This document shows positions 58,127 to 64,000 of a stretch of DNA of 64,000 bases, piece by piece. The DNA comes from Bacillota bacterium (GTDB lineage Bacteria > Bacillota > UBA4882 > UBA8346). Both the position numbers and the translations under genes were made by a program. Below the pieces are notes generated by a model that searched no databases, had not been told where the DNA came from, and worked only from the letters and a program-made list of their open reading frames with translations. The stretch covers positions 1-64,000 of the forward strand of contig JAEVYU010000039.1 in NCBI GenBank assembly GCA_023392595.1, given 5' to 3'. Numbering within the stretch: the first letter of the stretch is position 1; each line of letters starts with the position of its first letter.

Positions 58127-59431
58127 TTGAAATTTTTAAAAATAAATCGTAAACGAATTTATCTATGGCTATTTGCAGGATTGTTCATCATTTTAAGCGG
58201 TTCGTGTTTACTGCAAATCACTCATTTGCCTCTAAATTTGAGAGTCTCCCCGGGCCAAAAGATAAAGCTTTCAGCTTATTTTCCTTTAAGCTTTTATACC
58301 GTTCATCAACAAATTAAAGCACATATTTCAGAAATATCCGTTCAATCATTGCCGTTATTGTCCCATAACCTTATTGTAAATTCACCAAAAAGCGAAGAAT
58401 TTGATGTTCAAATTCGCTTATTAGGTGCGATTCCGGTAAAAAAACTCCATGTGGAAGTTACTAAACCAACCATGGTGGTTCCGGGAGGACAAGCTATTGG
58501 GGTTTTGTTTTCCAGCAAAGGGGTAGTGATTATCGGTCATTTATCCCTTAAAGGGATTGATGGACAAACATATTATCCGGCAAAAGATGCCGGTTTGCAG
58601 ATTGGAGATATTTTGCTTGCCATGAATGATATGCCTGTCAATCGAGTGGATGAAGTTGAATATCAATTAAGAAACTATCAACCTATGCGCAAATTTATAA
58701 AGCTAACAATTTTACGGCGCAGCAAAAAGGTTCACACCACTATTAGACCGGTATATTGTGCGCAAAATGGTACCGTTCCCCATTACATGCTAGGAATTTA
58801 TATTGAAGATCCTGCTGCCGGAGTTGGAACACTAACTTGTTATGATCCTTTGAGCAAGCGTTTTGCCGGGCTAGGACACCGAATTGCCGAATTTGCCGGT
58901 AAAAAAGGAATCCCATTTAATCAGGGCGAAATTGTTCTTGCCAAGATTAATGGGGTTAGAGTGGGTATACCAGGCCAACCTGGCGAAAAAATTGGAGTAT
59001 TCAATTCCTTAACCCATCCCCTTGGTAAGATTGAAAAAAACAGCCGTTTCGGAATTTATGGCCATTTTTATGAACGGGTTTCTTACAGCCTTGATACTCC
59101 AATTCCAGCAGCCTATTGTTCTGAAGTCACTGTTGGACCTGCTCAAATCTATACTGTTATTCGCGGCACCAAAATTGAACATTTTAACGTTGAAATTGTA
59201 AAAGTATACCGCCAGGATGCACCAAGGGATAAAGGAATGGTTTTAAAAGTAGTAGACCCCTTACTCCTTAAATTAACCGGAGGAATCATTCAAGGAATGA
59301 GTGGAAGTCCCATTATTCAACGGGGAAAATTTGTCGGGGCTGTAACTCATGTTCTTGTCAATGACCCAACAAAGGGTTACGGGGTCTTGGCGGAATGGAT
59401 GATTCAAGAAATGAACGGAAGAGCATCCTAG
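58127..59431 (+). CDS. spoIVB: SpoIVB serine peptidase (S55)
   Basis: Forespore-made protease that triggers pro-sigma-K processing through SpoIVFA. 434 residues: membrane anchor (about 10-30), PDZ domain (about 120-205), and S55 protease domain with His251 in GLGHRI and Ser392 in GMSGSP; the end VTHVLVNDPTKGYGVLAEWM is diagnostic. The start is TTG 58127, with GGGGA 9 bases upstream. No clear sigma-F/G promoter was seen. It is directly upstream of spo0A, the usual order in spore formers. Confidence 0.94.
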   Translation: MKFLKINRKRIYLWLFAGLFIILSGSCLLQITHLPLNLRVSPGQKIKLSAYFPLSFYTVHQQIKAHISEISVQSLPLLSHNLIVNSPKSEEFDVQIRLLGAIPVKKLHVEVTKPTMVVPGGQAIGVLFSSKGVVIIGHLSLKGIDGQTYYPAKDAGLQIGDILLAMNDMPVNRVDEVEYQLRNYQPMRKFIKLTILRRSKKVHTTIRPVYCAQNGTVPHYMLGIYIEDPAAGVGTLTCYDPLSKRFAGLGHRIAEFAGKKGIPFNQGEIVLAKINGVRVGIPGQPGEKIGVFNSLTHPLGKIEKNSRFGIYGHFYERVSYSLDTPIPAAYCSEVTVGPAQIYTVIRGTKIEHFNVEIVKVYRQDAPRDKGMVLKVVDPLLLKLTGGIIQGMSGSPIIQRGKFVGAVTHVLVNDPTKGYGVLAEWMIQEMNGRAS

Positions 59432-59457
59432 CAGGGATGCTTTATTTTTTTGTTTTT
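59422..59457 (+). terminator. Terminator overlapping the spoIVB stop codon
   Basis: AGCATCC (59422-59428) pairs with GGATGCT (59435-59441), followed by a T-rich tail. The spoIVB TAG lies in the loop. It separates spoIVB from spo0A. Confidence 0.8.
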
Positions 59458-59474
59458 AAATATCCTAGAAAGAA

Positions 59475-59503
59475 AAAGGAATTTTTTACGAAATAGCGAA
59501 AAA
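59475..59503 (+). promoter_or_regulatory. Sigma-H-like promoter of spo0A
   Basis: AAAGGAATT (59475-59483) matches the sigma-H -35 (RNAGGAWWW). After 11 bases, AGCGAAAAA (59495-59503) matches the -10 (RNNGAATWW) except for one base. Sigma-H transcription of spo0A is established in Bacillus. No clear 0A box was found. Confidence 0.6.
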
Positions 59504-59542
59504 TACTTCATAAATTCTATACGAATGATTGAGGTAGAAAAA

Positions 59543-60319
59543 ATGCAATCTATCCGAGTTGGGATAGCAGATGATAACCGGGATTTCTGCCAGTTACTCC
59601 AAGACTTTTTTTCAACACGATCAGAAATTGAAGTCGTGGCAACTGCTTATAATGGTTTCGATATCATTAAAATTCTCCCACAAGTCACGATGGATGTGTT
59701 ATTATTGGATATGATAATGCCCCAGATGGACGGGCTTGGAGTACTCCAATGGCTGAGGGAACATCCCGAAATTCATCGGCCGAAAATAATCATTTTTTCC
59801 GCATTTGGTCAAGAAGAAATCGCCCGCAATGCCGTAACTCTCGGTGTTGATTATTATGTTTTAAAGCCTTTTGATTTGGAAACATTGACGAAACGTATCA
59901 GCGAAGTCGTAAAGGGCATGAACGACATCACAGTTACGCGACGCAAACCTACCAGTTATTCTAGAGATTTAGAATTAGAGGTGAGCAGGATTATTCAAAG
60001 TTTGAATATTCCGCCTCATTTTAAAGGTTATTCTTACTTGCGGGATGCTATTATTATGGCCAGCCAGGAACCGGGGCTGATTAATGAAGTGACTAAAAAG
60101 CTTTATCCTTTAATTGCTGAACAATACCACACCACCATGAACCGGGTAGAACGGGCCATGAGGTTTGCCATTGAAACAGCATGGAATAAGGGAGACGTAC
60201 AGACTTTACATAATTTATTTGGATATTGTGTGGATGATAAAAAAGGCAAACCAACCAATGCTTCATTTATCGCGAAGATCTCCGATAAAATGCGGTTGGA
60301 GAAGAATATTAGAAGGTGA
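59543..60319 (+). CDS. spo0A: Sporulation master regulator Spo0A
   Basis: 258-residue response regulator. The receiver domain has Asp10/Asp11 and phospho-acceptor Asp56 in LLLDMIMPQMDGLG, with Lys in YVLKPFD. The C-terminal Spo0A effector domain is complete: TMNRVERAMRFAIETAWNKG and LFGYCVDDKKGKPTNASFIA. I start at ATG 59543, 8 bases after GAGG. The TGA is followed at once by the ATG of steA. This is firm evidence for an endospore-forming lineage. Confidence 0.97.
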   Translation: MQSIRVGIADDNRDFCQLLQDFFSTRSEIEVVATAYNGFDIIKILPQVTMDVLLLDMIMPQMDGLGVLQWLREHPEIHRPKIIIFSAFGQEEIARNAVTLGVDYYVLKPFDLETLTKRISEVVKGMNDITVTRRKPTSYSRDLELEVSRIIQSLNIPPHFKGYSYLRDAIIMASQEPGLINEVTKKLYPLIAEQYHTTMNRVERAMRFAIETAWNKGDVQTLHNLFGYCVDDKKGKPTNASFIAKISDKMRLEKNIRR

Positions 60320-61447
60320 ATGGGTTTGGATTGTAAGGCAATAGCACGTATTGATGTTCGCACAAAGAATTTGGCCAAACGTATTCGGCCCGGAGAGATT
60401 GCCGTTCTTGATCATGCGGATATTGATCAAGTCTCTGCCGATTCACTGATTAAAGCAAGAATCAAAATGATTATTAATGCCAGTCCATCTCAAACAGGCC
60501 GTTACCCAAATCCGGGTCCTGCTTTTTTGCTGCAAGAAGGAATTATGATTCTTGATAATGTCGGCAAAGAGATTTTTCAAAAAGTTCACGAAGGGGATTT
60601 ATTAGAAATTCGTGGAAACCAAATTTGGAAAGAAGAAGTCTTGGTCGCTGAAGGCCAATTTCTGGAGCTGGAAGCTGTTCTTAAAAATATAAAAAAGCTC
60701 CGACATATGCAAGCCAATGAATTAGAAAAATTTATCCACAACACCCTTGAATATGCAATGAAAGAAAAGGATTTGATTTTGGGTACGCTTGAGATGCCCG
60801 AAGTAAAAACAAAGTTTGAGGGTAAACCTGTTTTGGTTGTGGTTCGCGGGCAGAATTACCGTGAGGATTTAACGATTATCAAATCTTATATCGATGATGT
60901 CAATCCCGTATTAATCGGTGTTGATGGAGGCGCCGATGCTCTTTTGGAGTTTGGATATATACCGGATATTATTATTGGAGACATGGATAGTGTCACCGAT
61001 TCGGCCTTAAAGTGCGGCGCCGAAATCATTGTTCATGCTTACACGGATGGCAGGGCGCCAGGATTGAGCAGAGTTGAGAAATTAAATTTGGCCGCTAAAA
61101 TTTTTCCGGCCCCTGGCACCAGCGAAGATATCGCTTTATTGTTAGCCTTTGAAAAAGGGGCGGATTTGATCGTTGCCGTGGGTACTCACACCAGTATGGT
61201 TGACTTTCTTGAAAAAGGACGGGCTGGGATGGGAAGTACTTTCTTAGTCCGCTTAAAAGTTGGATCTATTTTAGTAGATGCTCGGGGAGTCAGCAAAATT
61301 TATCAAGGTCGAATTAAGCTTAGTTATTTATTTCAAATAGCGATTGCCGGGATTCTAACGATTATTATTGTTTTTTCTCAGTTACAATGGTCAAGGGATT
61401 TATTTCGAACTTTTTGGCTACAATTAAAAATATGGTTTGGTTTTTAA
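60320..61447 (+). CDS. steA: SteA-like putative cytokinetic ring protein
   Basis: A 375-residue protein: thiamine-pyrophosphokinase-like domain (VLIGVDGGADALLEFGYIPD, then IIGDMDSVTD) and one C-terminal membrane helix (about 340-360). SteA in Corynebacterium forms a complex with SteB at the division site. It follows spo0A without a gap and precedes steB by 25 bases. Confidence 0.88.
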   Translation: MGLDCKAIARIDVRTKNLAKRIRPGEIAVLDHADIDQVSADSLIKARIKMIINASPSQTGRYPNPGPAFLLQEGIMILDNVGKEIFQKVHEGDLLEIRGNQIWKEEVLVAEGQFLELEAVLKNIKKLRHMQANELEKFIHNTLEYAMKEKDLILGTLEMPEVKTKFEGKPVLVVVRGQNYREDLTIIKSYIDDVNPVLIGVDGGADALLEFGYIPDIIIGDMDSVTDSALKCGAEIIVHAYTDGRAPGLSRVEKLNLAAKIFPAPGTSEDIALLLAFEKGADLIVAVGTHTSMVDFLEKGRAGMGSTFLVRLKVGSILVDARGVSKIYQGRIKLSYLFQIAIAGILTIIIVFSQLQWSRDLFRTFWLQLKIWFGF

Positions 61448-61472
61448 GAGTCTATAAATTTGGGGGATTTTT

Positions 61473-62366
61473 ATGATTATCGATTTGCGTTATCATGTTG
61501 TTTCTTTAGTCTCGGTCTTTTTAGCACTGGGGCTTGGCATTATAATTGGCGCCAATTTGGGTGTTTCCGGCAGTCCTCATTTTGAGAAACAAATCGAGCA
61601 TTTGGAACAAACTTATCAGAAAATTCGTGAAGACCAAAAGTTATTACGAACTTCATTACAAGTTAAAGACAATGAAATCGATATCGCCAACCAATTTCAA
61701 AAAGCTATCGTTCCAAATCTTATAACGAACCGATTACTTGGTAAAAGAATTGCCATCATTCGCACGAATTCTTCGGTTGATTTTAAATATGCCAAGCAAT
61801 TGTTTAATCTTTTGCGCCAAGCCGGAGCTGATGTAACATCGATAACTACTTTTAATCAAACGATCAACCTTAACGATAATCAGCTTAAAAATGAGATCAA
61901 TGGCGCATTTGAATTTACTCAATCCGATGATAAAACTTTTAATACCCGCATATTTACTAAATTAGCCCAAATCATCACCAACGGTCAAAGCAGCTCTCAA
62001 TTGATCTTTATGCAAAATAAGGAATTAATTCAGTTGTGGGGAGAGTATAATCGAGGTTATGTTGATACGATTGTGTTTTTGGGGGGAGGCATGAATCCGG
62101 AAAGCGATTTTCAAACTGCAATTGACGGTCCTTTATTAGATGCATTTCAAAATATTAAAGTTGCAAAATTTGGAGTTGAGCCTAGTTTTGTAACTCAATC
62201 GTACATGCACTTATACCAGTCCAAATGTCAAGGAACTGTTGATAATATTGATACCCCCCCTGGCGAGGTAACTTTGGTTTATTTATTGGCTTCCGGGAAA
62301 AAAGGATTTTATGGTGTTAAAGATACTGCCCGTTCGTTTATCCCGGAATTTAAGCTTAATTATTAA
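61473..62366 (+). CDS. steB: SteB/MctB-like membrane protein
   Basis: A 297-residue protein: N-terminal membrane helix in IDLRYHVVSLVSVFLALGLG, then coiled coil (about 35-75) and an extracytoplasmic domain. This matches the MctB (copper transporter)/SteB family. The steA-steB pair points to a cell-division or envelope role. GGGGG precedes ATG 61473. Confidence 0.87.
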   Translation: MIIDLRYHVVSLVSVFLALGLGIIIGANLGVSGSPHFEKQIEHLEQTYQKIREDQKLLRTSLQVKDNEIDIANQFQKAIVPNLITNRLLGKRIAIIRTNSSVDFKYAKQLFNLLRQAGADVTSITTFNQTINLNDNQLKNEINGAFEFTQSDDKTFNTRIFTKLAQIITNGQSSSQLIFMQNKELIQLWGEYNRGYVDTIVFLGGGMNPESDFQTAIDGPLLDAFQNIKVAKFGVEPSFVTQSYMHLYQSKCQGTVDNIDTPPGEVTLVYLLASGKKGFYGVKDTARSFIPEFKLNY

Positions 62367-62391
62367 TATTGAAAAACGGGAAGTGATTTTG

Positions 62392-63078
62392 GTGGGAACT
62401 TCTACAGATAGCTTAACAGTATTAATTCCGGCTTACAATGAAAAAAAGACGATTCAGGCGACAATCCAGGCTGTTAAGAACAGTGGGCAAGTTGACCAGA
62501 TTATCGTAATTAACGATTGCTCTCAGGATGAGACCAGCCGGCTTGCGAAAGAGGCCGGCGCCGAAGTTTTGGATTTGCCTCGAAACCTAGGTAAGGGTGG
62601 GGCTTTAAACTGTGGTCTTAAAATGGCTACCGGAAATATTATCGCCCTTCTCGATGCCGATTTGGGCAAAACAGCTTCCGAAGTAACCAAGTTAATTGAG
62701 CCGATACGTTCCAACAAAGCGGATCTGACGATTGGACGATTTCCTCCTGCAGGGCGGAAAGGTGGATTCGGCTTGGTCACTCGTCTTGCCAAAAAAGGGA
62801 TTCGCAGTTATACCGGTTTGGAAGTTTCCAGTCCGCTTTCTGGACAAAGAGTGATGCGTCGTGAAATTCTGGACCAAATCGGACCGTTTGAATCCGGTTT
62901 TGGTGTGGAAGTGGGAATGACGATCGATGTTTTCCGACATGGTTTTCGGGTAAAAGAAGTGCCGGTCGTTATGAGCCACGCGGAAACCGGTCGGGACCTC
63001 GCCGGATTTCTTCACCGGGGTCGTCAATTTTGGGATGTGGCTTTGGTTTTAATCAGCCGACTTTTTATTAAGAGGTGA
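62392..63078 (+). CDS. Family 2 glycosyltransferase
   Basis: A 228-residue GT-A enzyme: TVLIPAYNEKKTIQATIQAV, INDCSQDET, LDADLGK (DxD type), and SGQRVMRREIL. It has no membrane helix. Probably transfers sugar to a lipid or wall precursor. I choose GTG 62392, 8 bases after GGGAAG; TTG 62389 is an alternative. It lies between steB and a MraY-like gene. Confidence 0.85.
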   Translation: MGTSTDSLTVLIPAYNEKKTIQATIQAVKNSGQVDQIIVINDCSQDETSRLAKEAGAEVLDLPRNLGKGGALNCGLKMATGNIIALLDADLGKTASEVTKLIEPIRSNKADLTIGRFPPAGRKGGFGLVTRLAKKGIRSYTGLEVSSPLSGQRVMRREILDQIGPFESGFGVEVGMTIDVFRHGFRVKEVPVVMSHAETGRDLAGFLHRGRQFWDVALVLISRLFIKR

Positions 63079-63082
63079 ATCC

Positions 63083-63967
63083 ATGGAACTGAGCGACGTT
63101 TTACAACCGATGTTACTTTCGATCATTAAATATATTATTATCTTCCTGATTTCTTATTTTGTGGCTTTTTTTGCATTTCCGTTTATACGGGGGCTTATTT
63201 ATGAAGCTGGTTATTTAAAACCGAATTATCGTGAAGAGCAGATCCCAGCTATTGCGGGGGTCCTTTTTGTGGCGTTATTACCTTTCATTACTATGATTAA
63301 TATGCTATTTTCAGTAAATCCTCATTCCGACTCGATTTTATTTTTATGTATCGTCCTAGGAATGGGTTTTATGGGCTTGCTTGATGATCAAATGGGTAAT
63401 CATAACTCCAAGGGATTTAAAGGACATTTTTTAGCTTTATTTCGCTCCCGGCAATTGACTTCGGGGGGATTTAAGGCAATATTCGGGGCTTTACTTGCTC
63501 TCATTTTCAGCATTGCCGCCGTTTTTCCTATTCAGTCAGCTTGGTGGCCCTGGGAACTTTTTCTTAACTTTATCCTTATGAGCTTGGCAACGAATATGAT
63601 TAATCTTTTTGATTTAAGACCGGGCCGGGCCGGCAAAATATACTTGGCCGCCTTTATTATTATTATGGCATTCAGTAAAAACTTAGAGAATTATTTCGGA
63701 CTTTTTTTGCCGATCATAGCCATCCTGCTTTATTATTTACCATTTGATCTGAGGGCGGAGGTCATGTTGGGTGATGTTGGTTCAAATCTGCTGGGCGCCA
63801 CTCTCGGAATGATGATGGTATGGATGTTAAGTGATTTTGCGAAAATTGTATCCCTGGTCGTTATGTTGGCTTTACAATTCAGTGCTGAAAAGGTTTCTTT
63901 TACCAAAATTATTGAACGGAATGGATTCCTGCGGTATATTGATAATATAGGCAGAGAGCATAAATAG
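63083..63967 (+). CDS. MraY/WecA-like phosphosugar-prenyl transferase
   Basis: A 294-residue membrane protein with about nine helices. Polyprenyl-phosphate transferase motifs GLLDDQMG (Asp-Asp) and VMLGDVGSNLLGATLG are intact. Probably attaches a sugar phosphate to a lipid carrier; with the GT2 enzyme it may form a small envelope-glycan pathway. GAGG precedes ATG 63083. The gene is complete. Confidence 0.85.
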   Translation: MELSDVLQPMLLSIIKYIIIFLISYFVAFFAFPFIRGLIYEAGYLKPNYREEQIPAIAGVLFVALLPFITMINMLFSVNPHSDSILFLCIVLGMGFMGLLDDQMGNHNSKGFKGHFLALFRSRQLTSGGFKAIFGALLALIFSIAAVFPIQSAWWPWELFLNFILMSLATNMINLFDLRPGRAGKIYLAAFIIIMAFSKNLENYFGLFLPIIAILLYYLPFDLRAEVMLGDVGSNLLGATLGMMMVWMLSDFAKIVSLVVMLALQFSAEKVSFTKIIERNGFLRYIDNIGREHK

Positions 63968-64000
63968 TTTAAAAAAATTTTTCAGCGATGTTGATTATGA

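Overview
The window looks like a chromosomal segment of a spore-forming Bacillota (Firmicutes) that also has an outer membrane. Bacillota signs are spo0A and spoIVB, FapR-type lipid regulation, SteA/SteB, strong GGAGG ribosome binding sites, frequent TTG and GTG starts, and sigma-A promoters with near-consensus hexamers. Outer-membrane signs are a 938-residue usher-like beta-barrel (19170..21986) and a patatin/POTRA/barrel protein of the type Vd autotransporter kind (23019..25262). Lineages such as Limnochordia/Hydrogenispora, Negativicutes or Halanaerobiales would fit, but the sequence alone does not let me choose. No rRNA, tRNA, CRISPR array or intact transposase was seen.

Layout. 0-3.4 kb: an XRE regulator, two small unknown proteins, and rfbA-rfbB of dTDP-sugar synthesis without rfbC/rfbD. 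3.5-7.7 kb: TldD/TldE peptidase pair and a C69 dipeptidase. 7.7-10.5 kb: a secreted PepSY-like protein with a two-component system, preceded by an 11-bp phased repeat array. 10.5-12.5 kb, minus strand: DUF5685 protein, J-domain protein and zinc-ribbon membrane protein. 12.7-16.3 kb: MGMT-type protein, a SecA2-like ATPase, a small membrane protein and a deleted methyltransferase relic.

16.4-25.3 kb is the most distinctive region. It holds three paralogous pilin-like secreted proteins, a further secreted protein, an Ig-like chaperone, a usher-like outer-membrane barrel, tandem c-di-GMP-I (GEMM) riboswitches, and the patatin autotransporter. Two copies of a double-hairpin repeat bracket its left part. 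I read it as a chaperone/usher-like surface-appendage locus of a diderm Firmicute, with one pilin gene under c-di-GMP control.

25.6-28.9 kb: glnS, then about 1.3 kb of non-coding repeat-rich DNA with a 21-bp tandem array. 28.9-32.3 kb: YitT protein, peroxiredoxin, a small protein and a membrane metallophosphoesterase. 32.6-37.1 kb: a complete branched-chain amino acid ABC transporter (substrate-binding protein plus livHMGF). 37.2-42.5 kb: small paralogues around a phage-type domain protein, then glutamine synthetases of types I and III. 42.6-44.1 kb: a tandem pair of secreted paralogues with duplicated promoters. 44.2-45.8 kb: fapR and a FabH-like enzyme.

45.9-57.9 kb is a housekeeping stretch: diguanylate cyclase, obg, yhbY, proB-proA, nadD, RRM protein, yajQ, PilZ protein, yqeK, rsfS, leuS and a YgjP-type metalloprotease. 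58.1-64 kb: spoIVB, spo0A behind a sigma-H-like promoter, steA, steB, a GT2 glycosyltransferase and a MraY-like phosphotransferase. The window thus encodes a c-di-GMP maker (GGDEF), two candidate protein receptors (PilZ, YajQ) and two RNA receptors in front of a surface-protein gene.
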